Source: JAXMAZ01 sp046350115 (GTDB taxonomy: Bacteria > Planctomycetota > Planctomycetia > Gemmatales > Gemmataceae). From it: a stretch of 64,000 nt of DNA. The translations under genes were made by a program, and so were the position numbers. Of this stretch, positions 42,776 through 51,394 are shown in pieces; within the stretch, counting starts at the first letter, position 1, and the number at the start of each line of letters is the position of its first letter. The stretch is from contig JAXMAZ010000012.1 of assembly GCA_046350115.1 (NCBI GenBank), positions 124,001 through 188,000 of the forward strand, given 5' to 3'. The notes beneath the pieces are model-generated. The model did not search any database. It saw only the letters and a list, made by a program, of their open reading frames with translations, and was not told where the DNA came from.

Positions 42776-44064
42776 GGCCGCCTCCAGTTCACCTGATACC
42801 CGGCGTGCTTGGACAGGTAGTCGTCAAAGGCCCGCTGCTCCGGGTCGGTCGGGGACGGCCCGCCCGGCTTCGGGACGATCGGCACCAGCCAGTACAGGAG
42901 CGGGTCTTTCGGGTTCACCAGCGTCCCGTCCGGGGCGTACTCGCCGAGGTAGAACGGGCGGTAGGTGAGCGGGTCGTAGGGGTCCATCGGCTTGTTGAAC
43001 GGCGGCGCCCCGACGAACGCCGGCGGCTGGACGATCCGGTGCTCCAGCCGGTAGATCTGCACCCCGACCACCCGCCGGCCGGGGGCGGACAGCTCGACCG
43101 CCAGGTGCTTGGCGTAGGCCGGCAGCAGGTACCGGGACACCTCCGGGTACGGGATGCGGTACTGCGCCCGGGCCGGCTCCACCTCGTCCGGGGCGATCGG
43201 GATGACCACCAGTTCCGTCTTCCCGTCGTCGGTCTGCCGGTGGAACCCCACCTGGTGGACCTGGGTGCGGTTCCGCCAGGCGTCCAGCTTGTTGAACGAG
43301 TCCGGGGCGTAGGCGTCGGCGATCGCCCGGGACACCGCCTCGGTGATGCTCAGCCGGCGGTAGTACGACAGCCCGAGCGGGTCTTTCATGTGGGCCATCC
43401 GGTCCGGCAGCACCAGCCACTCGCGGACGACCTTCTTCTTCCCGGTCGCCGGGTCGGTCTGGTCCAGCTCGTACTTGACCAGGATGTGCAGCAGGGACGC
43501 CGGCCCCGGCTCGGGGGAGTAGAAGTGGTAGGCGTTCCGCATGTAGATCGCGGTCAGGTACGGCATGTAGACGCGGTTGGCCGCCTGGACGGTCAGCCAC
43601 GGGGCCGGCTCCGGCCAGGTGGTCGCCGTCAGGATGCCGCCGAAGTGGAACAGGACGGCCGCCGTCAGCAGGGACAGCCGGGGGACGACCGGCAGGGCGA
43701 CCAGCACGGTCCCGGCGACGGTCACCAGGGACAGCATGCGGGCCAGCAGCCGGCCGGAGTCCCAGTGCGGCGGGACGGCGACGACGGCGGCCAGGATCGT
43801 CACTCCGGCCAGGATGGCCCACGCCTTCCACAGCCCCGGCCGCTGGGCCACCGCCACGCCGGCGATGACGGCGCCGGCCGCGGTCAGCAGCAGCCGGGCG
43901 GTGCTCAGGACCGCCGGCCCGCCGCCGAGGGCGAGGTCGGCGACCGCCCCCAGCGCCGCCGCCAGCCCGGCGGCGGCCAGGCCGGCCAGCCCGAGCCGGT
44001 ACACGGCGGCCGGGTCCGGCGGGGGGACCAGTTCGAGGGGGGGGGGGGCCGCGGATGTGGTCAT
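42772..44064 (-). CDS. Membrane hypothetical protein coupled to the HTTM gene
   Basis: The predicted protein has 430 residues. The first half has about five hydrophobic helices (LGLAGLAAAGLAAALGAVAD, AWAILAGVTILAAVVAV, LSLVTVAGTVLVALPVV). The second half is soluble and charged: AYHFYSPEPGPASLLHILVK, RMAHMKDPLGLSYYRRLSI and YAPDGTLVNPKDPLLYW. No enzyme motif is seen. It is coupled to the HTTM protein by a 4-base ATGA overlap, so both probably form one membrane complex. Many HTTM genes in planctomycetes have such a partner, but I cannot name the family with confidence. Confidence 0.7.
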   Translation of the reverse strand: MTTSAAPPPLELVPPPDPAAVYRLGLAGLAAAGLAAALGAVADLALGGGPAVLSTARLLLTAAGAVIAGVAVAQRPGLWKAWAILAGVTILAAVVAVPPHWDSGRLLARMLSLVTVAGTVLVALPVVPRLSLLTAAVLFHFGGILTATTWPEPAPWLTVQAANRVYMPYLTAIYMRNAYHFYSPEPGPASLLHILVKYELDQTDPATGKKKVVREWLVLPDRMAHMKDPLGLSYYRRLSITEAVSRAIADAYAPDSFNKLDAWRNRTQVHQVGFHRQTDDGKTELVVIPIAPDEVEPARAQYRIPYPEVSRYLLPAYAKHLAVELSAPGRRVVGVQIYRLEHRIVQPPAFVGAPPFNKPMDPYDPLTYRPFYLGEYAPDGTLVNPKDPLLYWLVPIVPKPGGPSPTDPEQRAFDDYLSKHAGYQVNWRRP

Positions 44065-44539
44065 GGGGTGGCTCTCCGTGCGCGGCAGGGGCGGCCGGGC
44101 CGTCCCGGCCCACCCCGCAGGAAACCCGCTCGACAGGCGTTTGGGGGGCGGAACGGCCGGCCGGCCGCCGCGGTGCCGACGGCCGACCGGGCGCGAACCG
44201 CACCCCCTGCCCTGCCCGACCAGAATCGGCCGGCGGGGGAATTGAGGATGAGCTTATCCTATTTTAACCGGTGGAACTAGCTTAAGCCGACCTGATCGGA
44301 CGCCCCGAGTGGCCGAATCTCCGCATACCCCCCAGATTACTATTGACGCCTATTCTGGGCGATCTTAGTATCCCCTACGCCAGCTTGCCCCACCCCAGCG
44401 GGTTCTCCGGCTCCCCTGAATTGACTTAAGTTTCGGGACGGATGCCACCCGCGGTCACCGGTGCGTTGGCGGCGCACGGTGGTAAACGGGGTAAGCTTCG
44501 GGCGTGCAACCGGTTTCACGGAACGGAGGAGATGACGCG
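44065..44539. other. Long intergenic region with AT-richer segment and 16-base near-palindrome
   Basis: This 475-base gap separates the divergent HTTM operon and the Cys/Gly repeat gene, so it must hold the promoters of both. Positions 44240-44290 are notably A+T-rich for this genome. AGGATGAGCTTATCCT at 44245-44260 is a near-perfect palindrome (one mismatched pair). TTGACT at 44421 could be a -35 box, but no good -10 box follows at the usual distance. No gene or repeat family was found. Confidence 0.35.
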
Positions 44540-45094
44540 ATGTACACGATGGTTCTGATGATGGCGGTGGCCGGGTCCAGCGACACGGCCTCGTTCGGCT
44601 GGCGGAACAAGGGTTGCACCGGCGGGGCGGTGGCGGCCGGGTGCCACGGCGCCTACACCGGTGGGTGCTACGGGTCCACGGCGGCTTACGGCTGCACCGG
44701 CGCCTACGCCGGCTGCACCGGGGCGACGGCCGGCTGCACCGGCGGCGCCGGCTGCACCGGCAGCTCCTGCCACGGCGGCAAGGGCCACGGGTTCCTCGGC
44801 CTGCGGGACGGCAACGGGATCTTCGGCAAGAAGAGCAAGGGCTGCCACGGCGGTAGCGGCAGCTCCTGCTACGGCAGTAGCGGCAGCTCCTGCTACGGGG
44901 CGACCGTGACCTCTTACGGCTGCACCGGCGGGATCGCCACCGGCTACCCGGTGGCCGGCAGCGGGTGCGTGGGCAGCGGGATCGTGATCGGCTCCGCCCC
45001 GGCGGCCGCCGCTCCGGCCCCGGCGACCATGCCGCCGGCCGCCACCGAAGCCCCGAAGGCCACCAAGCCGGCGGTTCCGGCCCCGGCCAAGTAA
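44540..45094 (+). CDS. Cysteine- and glycine-rich repeat protein (GCTG motif)
   Basis: The predicted protein has 184 residues and starts at ATG 44540 after GGAGGAGATGACGCG. An N-terminal hydrophobic segment is short (MYTMVLMMAVAGSS). The central part is a low-complexity domain with 13 cysteines. The motif GCTG occurs six times, separated by AYA, ATA and similar spacers, and SSCYGSSGSSCYG is a second repeat. The C-terminus is Ala/Pro-rich (SAPAAAAPAPATMPPAATEA). Gly/Cys spacing like this suggests disulfide cross-linking or metal binding at the cell surface; this is inference. I do not recognise a named family. Confidence 0.75.
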   Translation: MYTMVLMMAVAGSSDTASFGWRNKGCTGGAVAAGCHGAYTGGCYGSTAAYGCTGAYAGCTGATAGCTGGAGCTGSSCHGGKGHGFLGLRDGNGIFGKKSKGCHGGSGSSCYGSSGSSCYGATVTSYGCTGGIATGYPVAGSGCVGSGIVIGSAPAAAAPAPATMPPAATEAPKATKPAVPAPAK

Positions 45095-45136
45095 CGGCTG
45101 TGAACAATCGCTCGGCGGGGTGATCCCGGCGAGCCA

Positions 45137-45168
45137 CCGCGGGGCGGGCCTTCGGGTCCGCCCCGCGG
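45137..45168 (+). terminator. GC-rich hairpin with TTCG loop
   Basis: CCGCGGGGCGGGCC and GGTCCGCCCCGCGG flank the tetraloop TTCG, with one G-T pair. It lies 42 bases after the Cys/Gly repeat gene. Only a short T run (CGTTTCC) follows. Confidence 0.7.
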
Positions 45169-45229
45169 CGTTTCCGGCGGGTATAATCGACCTGTCCCCC
45201 GGGGGTGGTCCCGGGGCGTGGGGGAAGGG

Positions 45230-45775
45230 ATGCAGCGGCTGATCGTCCGCCCGCCGGTCGCCGGGCTGGAGTTCCGGGCCTACGACCGGCCGCTCCACCC
45301 GGAGCTGTTCGACACCCTGGCCGTCCGCCGGGTGGCCCGGAGCGGGTCCGTCCTGACCGTCCGGGTGACGCCGACCGGGCACGTCCTGGAGTGGGCGGCC
45401 GACGGCCGGTGCGTGACCGAGGTGACGGCCGCCGGGGACATGCTCTTGCCGGACGCCGGGCTGCGGCTCAAGCACCGGATCGACGGGGAGCGGCGGGGCG
45501 GGTTCCCGTTCGGCCCGGCCGGGCGGTATCAGGTCGGGGTGTCAGCCGAGGTGCTGCCGCCGGAGGTGTTCGCCCACGTCCACGCCGAACTGGCGTCCGA
45601 CGGGGCCAGGCGGGGGCTGCTGTTCCACTTCCGCCCGCACCACCGGCTCGGGCTGACCCCGCTCGGGTTCGTGGCCGTCGAGGCGATCCCGACCGGCCTG
45701 GCGGTGGCCGCCTTCCACACCTTCCCGGACGAGTTCGCGGTGGTCAAAACCCAATCGCTGATCGAACCGGGGTGA
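45230..45775 (+). CDS. DUF2617 family protein
   Basis: The predicted protein has 181 residues. Landmarks of the DUF2617 family are present: RPLHPELFDTLAVRRV, GHVLEWAADGRCVTEV, the LKHRIDGERRGGFPF block, and FHFRPHHRLGLTPLGFV with TFHTFPDEFAVVKTQS-like residues at the C-terminus. The function of the family is unknown. The ATG at 45230 follows GGGGAAGGG. A GTG at 45218 in the same frame is a less likely start. A TATAAT at 45182 might be a -10 box, but no -35 match was seen. Confidence 0.83.
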   Translation: MQRLIVRPPVAGLEFRAYDRPLHPELFDTLAVRRVARSGSVLTVRVTPTGHVLEWAADGRCVTEVTAAGDMLLPDAGLRLKHRIDGERRGGFPFGPAGRYQVGVSAEVLPPEVFAHVHAELASDGARRGLLFHFRPHHRLGLTPLGFVAVEAIPTGLAVAAFHTFPDEFAVVKTQSLIEPG

Positions 45776-45776
45776 G

Positions 45777-45799
45777 CGGTCCGGCCTCCGGCCGGACCG
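45777..45799. terminator. Hairpin between convergent genes
   Basis: CGGTCCGGCC and GGCCGGACCG form a 10-base perfect stem with loop TCC. It lies between DUF2617 and the short-chain reductase, which are convergent. Confidence 0.6.
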
Positions 45800-45808
45800 G
45801 CGACGCCG

Positions 45809-46555
45809 CTACACCATCCACCCCCCCGTCACGGGGATCACCTGCCCCGTGACGTACCCGGTCTCCTCGCTCGCCAGGAACATTATCACGTTCGCCACGT
45901 CCGCCGGCTCGGCCAGCCGGCCGACCGGGATCTGCTTCAGGTACTCGGCCATCACCTCCGGCTTGATCTCCCCGAGCATCGGCGTCCGCACCACCCCCGG
46001 GGCGACGGCGTTCACGGTGATCTGCCGGCGGGCCAGTTCCTTCGCCAGACTCCGGGTCATGCCGATCACCCCGGCCTTGGCCGCCGCGTAGTTCGCCTGG
46101 CCGTGGAACCCGACCAGCCCGGCGACGCTCGCCACGTTGACGATCCGCCCGCCGTCCCGCAGCACCTCCGCCCCGTACTTGCACCCGTGGAAGACGCCGG
46201 TCAGGTTGGTGTCAATGACGCTCTGCCACTCGTCCTCGGTCATCTTGCGGATGGTCCGGTCGCGGAGGATGCCGGCGTTGTTCACCAGCACGTCCAGCCC
46301 GCCGAACCGCTCCTTCACCTGCCGCATCAGCCCCTCGACCTGGCCGGCGTCCCGAACGTCGGCCGGGATCGCGGTCGCCCCGGTCCTGGCCGCCAGCGCC
46401 TCGGCGTCCGCCCGGTTCTGGCCACCCGGGTCGTCCCAGTAGTGCAGGACGCCCGTGGCCCCGGCGGCGGCGAACCGGGACAGCACCTCGGCCCCGATCC
46501 CCCGGCTACTGCCGGTGACGAGCACCACCTTGCCGGCGAAGTCGTAGCGGATCAT
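45809..46555 (-). CDS. SDR family oxidoreductase (3-oxoacyl-ACP reductase-like)
   Basis: The predicted protein has 248 residues. The cofactor motif TGSSRGIG is at 14-21, NNAG follows in VLVNNAGILRDR, and the catalytic residues are in NVASVAGLVGFHGQANYAAAK (Ser, Tyr-x-x-x-Lys). The C-terminal TGYVTGQVIPVTGGWMV is the usual end of FabG-like enzymes. It reduces 3-oxoacyl chains or similar ketones with NADPH. There are many FabG paralogues per genome, and the neighbours give no fatty-acid context, so the acyl-carrier role is not certain. The start at 46555 is well placed. Confidence 0.92.
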   Translation of the reverse strand: MIRYDFAGKVVLVTGSSRGIGAEVLSRFAAAGATGVLHYWDDPGGQNRADAEALAARTGATAIPADVRDAGQVEGLMRQVKERFGGLDVLVNNAGILRDRTIRKMTEDEWQSVIDTNLTGVFHGCKYGAEVLRDGGRIVNVASVAGLVGFHGQANYAAAKAGVIGMTRSLAKELARRQITVNAVAPGVVRTPMLGEIKPEVMAEYLKQIPVGRLAEPADVANVIMFLASEETGYVTGQVIPVTGGWMV

Positions 46556-46592
46556 CGGTCAGCTCGGAACTAGTGGGCTGGTGCGTCTGTTT

Positions 46593-46704
46593 TGTAGGGT
46601 GCGTTGAGGCTCTGCGGAACGCACCGTCGGGACTCCGCCCCACGGCCGGTGTCGTTGCCGGGCCGGTGCGTTTCGTCGCAAAGCCTCCTCAACGGCACCC
46701 TACA
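46593..46704. repeat. Intergenic repeat, family A
   Basis: The left end is TGTAGGGTGCGTTGAGGCTC and the right end CCTCAACGGCACCCTACA, with GGAACGCACC inside the left half and GTTGCCGGGCCGGTGCGTTT inside the right half. The right arm has one extra G compared with other copies. Confidence 0.85.
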
Positions 46705-46788
46705 AGACACCCGCAACGACCCACTAGAATACCAAGCCGATGGGCCGATTGCTCCGGCCGTTCCGCGTTCCGCGTTCCGAGTTCCGCG

Positions 46789-47694
46789 TTGCCACCCGTC
46801 CGCCTCGCCCACTTCAGCGACGTCCACCTGACCGCCAGGCCGCTCGGGTGGCGGCCCCGGGACTTGATGTCCAAGCGGGTGACCGGGTGGATGAACGTCC
46901 GCCTCCTGGGCCGCGGCCGGCGGTTCCGGCTGGCCCCGGCGGTGGTGGCGGCATTGATGGAGGAGATCCGGGACCGCAAGCCGGACGGGCTGGTGTTCAG
47001 CGGGGACGCCACCGGGCTGGGGTTCGAGAGCGAGTTCGTGGCGGCGGCCCACGCGCTGGGAGTGCGGGACGAGACGCTGCCGCCGGCGGTGGCGGTCCCG
47101 GGGAACCACGACTACTACACCCGCCGGGCGGTCCGGGCCGGGCTGTTCGAGCAGTACTTCGCCCCGTGGCTGCACGGGGTCCGGCTGGACGCCGAGACGT
47201 ACCCGTTTGCCCGGCAGGTGGGCGGGGTGTGGCTGGTGTGCGTCAACTCGTCCACCTCCAACCGGTGGACGTGGGACGCCAGCGGGGCGGTCGGGGCGGC
47301 CCAGCTCGACCGGCTGAAGCGGCTGTGCGACAAGCTGCCGGCCGGGCCGCGGGTGCTGGTCACGCACTACCCGCTGCGGACCGCCCACGGCCAGGGGGAG
47401 CCGCGGGTCCACCGGCTGCGGGACCACGCGGCGGCGCTCGACTGTGCGAAGGCGTGCGGGGTCGGGCTGTGGGTGCACGGGCACATCCACCGCGGCTTCC
47501 ACCTGCCGGCCAGCGGGGCGCGGGTGCCGTTCCCGATCGTCTGCGCCGGCAGCGCGACCCAGGACAACCGGTGGAGCTACCTCGAATACGCGATCGACGG
47601 CCCGACGGTGGCGGCGACGGTGCGGACGTACCAGCCGGACCACGGCGGGTTCCGGGACACGTCGTTCTTCACCGTCGAGATGCCGGGCGGGTGA
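46789..47694 (+). CDS. Metallophosphoesterase
   Basis: The predicted protein has about 301 residues. The five motifs of the calcineurin-like fold are present: FSDVHL (near residue 9), FSGDATG, VPGNHDYY, VTHYPL and HGHIHRG. They bind two metal ions. The substrate cannot be read from the sequence. The start is unclear: the likely TTG at 46789 lies in a short GTTCCGC tandem repeat, and no ATG or GTG is better placed. It follows directly after a family-A element. Confidence 0.9.
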   Translation: MPPVRLAHFSDVHLTARPLGWRPRDLMSKRVTGWMNVRLLGRGRRFRLAPAVVAALMEEIRDRKPDGLVFSGDATGLGFESEFVAAAHALGVRDETLPPAVAVPGNHDYYTRRAVRAGLFEQYFAPWLHGVRLDAETYPFARQVGGVWLVCVNSSTSNRWTWDASGAVGAAQLDRLKRLCDKLPAGPRVLVTHYPLRTAHGQGEPRVHRLRDHAAALDCAKACGVGLWVHGHIHRGFHLPASGARVPFPIVCAGSATQDNRWSYLEYAIDGPTVAATVRTYQPDHGGFRDTSFFTVEMPGG

Positions 47695-47744
47695 GCGGCT
47701 GGGTCTGGCCTCGTCCTGATACAATAACTGTTGGAGGGCGAGCC

Positions 47745-47969
47745 GTGGCACCCGTCTCATCCGTTGTCCACAGCGACCCAGATATCCTCGGCGGCACGCC
47801 GGTGTTCGTCGGCACCCGGGTTCCGGTCCACGCCTTGTTCGATTATCTCTCGGCCGGGGACAGCCTGGCCGAGTTCTTGGACCACTTCCCGACCGTCACC
47901 CACGAGCAGGCGGTGGCCGTACTCGGCCACGCCCGGGAGGCGGTGACCGCCGATGCGGGTGCTGCTTGA
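47745..47969 (+). CDS. DUF433 family protein, likely antitoxin
   Basis: The predicted protein has 74 residues. DUF433 landmarks: the opening VHSDPDILGGTPVFVGTRVP, then LFDYLSAGDSLAEFLDHFP and THEQAVAVLGHA. These small helix-turn-helix-like proteins pair with PIN-like DUF5615 proteins. The GTG start at 47745 follows TTGGAGGGCGAGCC, a good ribosome binding site. The next gene overlaps its end by 17 bases, as in a toxin-antitoxin unit. The activity is not proven. Confidence 0.85.
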   Translation: MAPVSSVVHSDPDILGGTPVFVGTRVPVHALFDYLSAGDSLAEFLDHFPTVTHEQAVAVLGHAREAVTADAGAA

Positions 47970-48276
47970 CGAGTGCGTGCCCCGGCCGTTCCGCCGGGCG
48001 CTGGCCGGTCACGATGTCCGGACAATCCCCGAGATGGGCTGGGTCGGGAAGAAGAACGGGGTGTTGCTTGCCCTGATGACAGCCGACGGGTTCGAGGTGT
48101 TGCTGACGGCCGATCAGAACATCCGGTATCAGCAGAATTTGGCCGGAACGGGGGTCGCGGTCGTGGTGCTAGTCGCCGCTACCAACCGCCTGGCCGACCT
48201 CCTCCCACTCGCCCCGACCGTGCTCGCGGTGCTGCCCACGGTCCGCCCAGGGGATGTGGTCGAGGTACGAATCTAA
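47953..48276 (+). CDS. DUF5615 family PIN-like protein, likely toxin
   Basis: The predicted protein has 107 residues. Landmarks: LLDECVPRPFRRALAGHDV, MGWVGKKNGVLLALM and VLLTADQNIRYQQNL. These match the acidic-residue pattern of PIN-like domains (LDE near the start, TAD near the middle), which may cut RNA. It overlaps the DUF433 gene by 17 bases, so the two form a typical type II toxin-antitoxin-like module. Function in the cell is not known. Confidence 0.85.
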   Translation: MRVLLDECVPRPFRRALAGHDVRTIPEMGWVGKKNGVLLALMTADGFEVLLTADQNIRYQQNLAGTGVAVVVLVAATNRLADLLPLAPTVLAVLPTVRPGDVVEVRI

Positions 48277-48294
48277 CCGCGGATCGCCTGGCCG

Positions 48295-50601
48295 TCAGTC
48301 CTCGTCCCGCTTCCAGACGCCGAGCAGGTCGCTGAAGTCGTCCCGCCAGACCGGGCCGGGGGGCGGGTCGAGCTTCTGCCACCGCGGGTCTTTGGCCACC
48401 GGGCCGAGATCGCCGAAGTCCCGCACCGCCGCCGCCCAAACGCTGTCGAACTTGCCGTCCGCCTCCAGGCCGTCGGTCGTCTCGTCGTGGTCCACCCGGA
48501 CCACGAACGGCGGGTTCTGGGCGGCTGCCACCCGGGCGACCAGCGGCGGCAGGTCCAGATAGCGGTTCGACAGGTGGAACGCCAGCACCCCGCCCGGGGC
48601 CAGCTTGGCCGCGTACACCGCGAACGCCTCGGTCGTCAGCAGGTGGGCGGGGATGGCGTCCGAGCTGAACGCGTCCAGGATGATCAGGTCGAACGCCCCG
48701 TCCGGCTCCCGGGCCAACTGCCGGCGGGCGTCCCCGAGTACCACCTGGACCTCGCCCCGCGCTTCGCTCAGGAAGTGGAAGTAACCCGAGCCCCGGGCGA
48801 TGCGGACCACCCCCGGGTCGATCTCGTAGTACGTCCAGGTCTCGCCCGACCGGCTGTACGCGGCCAGCGCCCCGACCCCCAGCCCGACCGCCGCCACCCG
48901 CCGCCGCTTCTCCGCCGGCCGGCTGTCCAGCAGCCGGCCGATCGGGCCGGTCCGGTGGTAGTACATGCTCGGCACCGCCCGCCCGTCCGGCCCGCGGTGC
49001 TCCTGGCCGTGCAGGGTGGTGCCGTGCAACAGGCGGGTGAACTTGCCGTCCGCCGACTCGGCCACCCGCAGGGTGCCGAAGAAGTTGCGGGCGACCAGCA
49101 CCGTCCGCCCGGCCGACCCCGGGTCGAGGGCGCCGGCCAGGAACAGCGCCCCCAGGCAGAGGGCGAACCGCACCGGCACCCGGACCAGGGCGAACGCGAC
49201 CATCGCCGGCACCCCGAACGTCACCCCGGACCGGACCAGTCGTACCGCCGGTGCGGCTTCGTCCCCCTCGACCGGCCGGCCGAACAGCCCGTCCAGCCGG
49301 CTACCGGCCAGCACCATCCCGACGGCCAGCACCGCGAACAGGGCGACCAGCCCGAGGTCCCGCTGGGTGAGCGGCGGCCGGCCCTCGTCCGCCTCCCGCG
49401 GCCGGACCAGGCCGGCCAGGCACAGGGCGAGCGGGTACTCGACGTTCCCCAGGTCGGCGAACAGGTGCGGGGCGACGAGGGCGTTGAACCCGCCGCCGAG
49501 CACCCCGCCGACGGACGTGGCCAGGTAGAACGCGGTCAGGTGGGCGGCCGGCGGCCGGCTGGCAGCCAGTTCCCCGTGGCACAGCAGGGCGACCGCCACC
49601 AGCCCGGCCAGGTGGACCGCGGCGACGCCGACCAGCGGGTCGGTCGCCTTGGTCAGCAGGGCGAGGGCGACGGCCAGCAGCACCATCGGGGTGGCCCGGC
49701 CGACCACCCGCCGGGCGGTCGCCGGCCAGCGGGCGAAGGTGATGATCCAGGTGACCAGGTACAGGGCCAGCGGCACCACCCACAGGAGCGGCACCGGGGC
49801 CACGTCCGTGGTCAGGTGGGTGGTGACGGCGGTGAGCAGGCTGGACGGCAGGGCCGCCAGTGCCGCCCACCGCAGTAGGTCGCGGAACCCGGGCGGGCGG
49901 CGGGGATCGGTCCCCTCGTCTCCCGACTCCCGACGGCGGAGGTCCGTCCCGCCGGCCGTCAGGGCGAAACACACCCCGACCAGCGCCCCGACCGCGACGA
50001 ACCCGAACAGCCACAGCTCCCGCTGCCGGTCCACCGGCAGCGTCGGCTCGACCAGCAGCGGGTAGCCGAGCAAGCCGAGCAGGCTGCCGGCGTTGCTGGC
50101 CGCGTACAGCGGGTACGGGTCGCGGACCGACCGGGCGGCGAACCAGTTCTGGAGCAGCGGGGCGGTCGTGGACAGGGCGAACGCCACCGGCCCGACCGCC
50201 GCCGCCAGGGTGAGCAGCACCGCCACCGCCGGGACGCTGGCCGTGTCCGGGATGAGGGCCGGGTTCGGCTTCACCCCGTCGCCGAGGGCGAGCCACACGC
50301 CGGCGGCGGCCAGCACCGGCAGGTGGACCAGCCCTTGCCGCGTCGGGGTGAGCTTGCCGACGGCGTGGGCGTACAGGTAGCCGAGGAGCAGCACCGCCTG
50401 GAAGAACACCAGGCACCCGGCCCACACCGCCGGGCTGCCGCCGGCCAGCGGGAGCAGTTGTTTGCCGATCAGCGGCTGGGCGGTGAACAGCAGCCCGGCG
50501 GCGGCGAACAGGGTGGCGGCGAACAGGGTGGGGCGCAAGGCGGCGTCCGGGGTGACGAGTGCTGGGCCGGGGAAGTGTATGCCACGCCCGGGCGCGGGCA
50601 A
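48295..50601 (-). CDS. Membrane-fused spermidine/spermine synthase-like protein
   Basis: The protein has up to 768 residues. The first 470 residues are membrane helices (LFAATLFAAAGLLFTAQPLI, VFFQAVLLLGYLYAHAVGKL), in MFS-like arrangement. The last 270 form a soluble Rossmann domain: VAAVGLGVGALAAYSRSGE (SAM-type glycine motif), TYYEIDPGVVRIA and LIILDAFSSDAIPAHLLT, as in spermidine synthase. The exact product is unknown; polyamine formation is one possibility only. The start is uncertain: TTG at 50601 and TTG at 50538 are in frame, with no ATG or GTG near. Confidence 0.86.
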   Translation of the reverse strand: MPAPGRGIHFPGPALVTPDAALRPTLFAATLFAAAGLLFTAQPLIGKQLLPLAGGSPAVWAGCLVFFQAVLLLGYLYAHAVGKLTPTRQGLVHLPVLAAAGVWLALGDGVKPNPALIPDTASVPAVAVLLTLAAAVGPVAFALSTTAPLLQNWFAARSVRDPYPLYAASNAGSLLGLLGYPLLVEPTLPVDRQRELWLFGFVAVGALVGVCFALTAGGTDLRRRESGDEGTDPRRPPGFRDLLRWAALAALPSSLLTAVTTHLTTDVAPVPLLWVVPLALYLVTWIITFARWPATARRVVGRATPMVLLAVALALLTKATDPLVGVAAVHLAGLVAVALLCHGELAASRPPAAHLTAFYLATSVGGVLGGGFNALVAPHLFADLGNVEYPLALCLAGLVRPREADEGRPPLTQRDLGLVALFAVLAVGMVLAGSRLDGLFGRPVEGDEAAPAVRLVRSGVTFGVPAMVAFALVRVPVRFALCLGALFLAGALDPGSAGRTVLVARNFFGTLRVAESADGKFTRLLHGTTLHGQEHRGPDGRAVPSMYYHRTGPIGRLLDSRPAEKRRRVAAVGLGVGALAAYSRSGETWTYYEIDPGVVRIARGSGYFHFLSEARGEVQVVLGDARRQLAREPDGAFDLIILDAFSSDAIPAHLLTTEAFAVYAAKLAPGGVLAFHLSNRYLDLPPLVARVAAAQNPPFVVRVDHDETTDGLEADGKFDSVWAAAVRDFGDLGPVAKDPRWQKLDPPPGPVWRDDFSDLLGVWKRDED

Positions 50602-50613
50602 ACGGCGGGCGGG

Positions 50614-51393
50614 CTACGGCTCGTCGCCGATGAGCTTGAGAACGGACTGCTCGACACAGCCGAGGACGAAGGCGGCGAACGGCTCGGCCCGGCCGGCGTT
50701 CGCTTCCTCCAGCGCGGCCAGGTACTCGGCCCGCCGCTCGACCTGGATGACGGCGTGCGGGAACCCGTGCCGGAGCAGGTGGTAGTTCATCAGCAGCCGG
50801 GCGGTCCGGCCGTTCCCGTCGGCGAACGGGTGGACGGCGACCAGGTTGTAGTGCAGCTCGGCGGCCTGCACCACCGGATGCACGCCGGCCCGGTTGGCTC
50901 GCTCCAGCAACGCGGGGATCAGGACGGGGAGTTTGTGCGACCCGGGCGGCACGAACCGGGTGCCGGTGATGAGGACGCGATCGGCCCGGAGCCGCCCGGC
51001 CCCGGCCGGGTCGATGTCCGCCATCACGTGGGCATGGACGGCCAGCAGATCCGCTTCCACCAGCGGGGCATCGGCCGGCCGGGCGGCGGCCCACCCCTCA
51101 ACCGTCCGCAGCGCCCGGTCGTGGTTGCGGGCCTCGTAGATTTCGCGGAGCGACTTTCCGGTGTTCGGCTCGAACCCCTCGATGACGAGCTGGGTGTCCC
51201 GGAGGGTGAGGGTGCTCCCCTCGATGGCGTTCGAGTGGTAGGTCAGCTCGACCCGGACGGCCTCGACCGAGTTCGGCAGGATGCGGCCGGCCGCCCAGTT
51301 TTCCCGGTAGCGGGCGACGAGCGCATCCACCCGGCCGGTCGGCCCGGCGGGCGACGGGTCGAACGTCAGGAAAGGTTCGGTCAGAGGGTCCAT
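50614..51393 (-). CDS. Fic family protein
   Basis: The predicted protein has 259 residues. The Fic active-site motif HPFADGNGR is at 188-196 (His188 catalytic). An N-terminal inhibitory helix motif SNAIEG is at 54-59 with Glu58, as in class II Fic proteins, so AMP transfer is probably held back in the resting state. Fic enzymes transfer AMP from ATP to a hydroxyl of a target protein. Target not known. The gene starts one base before the stop of ispH, so both are likely one operon. Confidence 0.94.
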   Translation of the reverse strand: MDPLTEPFLTFDPSPAGPTGRVDALVARYRENWAAGRILPNSVEAVRVELTYHSNAIEGSTLTLRDTQLVIEGFEPNTGKSLREIYEARNHDRALRTVEGWAAARPADAPLVEADLLAVHAHVMADIDPAGAGRLRADRVLITGTRFVPPGSHKLPVLIPALLERANRAGVHPVVQAAELHYNLVAVHPFADGNGRTARLLMNYHLLRHGFPHAVIQVERRAEYLAALEEANAGRAEPFAAFVLGCVEQSVLKLIGDEP

Positions 51394-51394
51394 G

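Noticed and set aside
44504..45137. Minus-strand Ser/Arg/Cys-rich frames opposite the Cys/Gly gene
   Set aside because: Low-complexity DNA keeps several frames open; only the plus frame has a ribosome site and ordered repeats with a terminator.
45181..45190. TATAAT as a promoter -10 box before the DUF2617 gene
   Set aside because: The hexamer is perfect, but there is no acceptable -35 box or extended -10; noted only.
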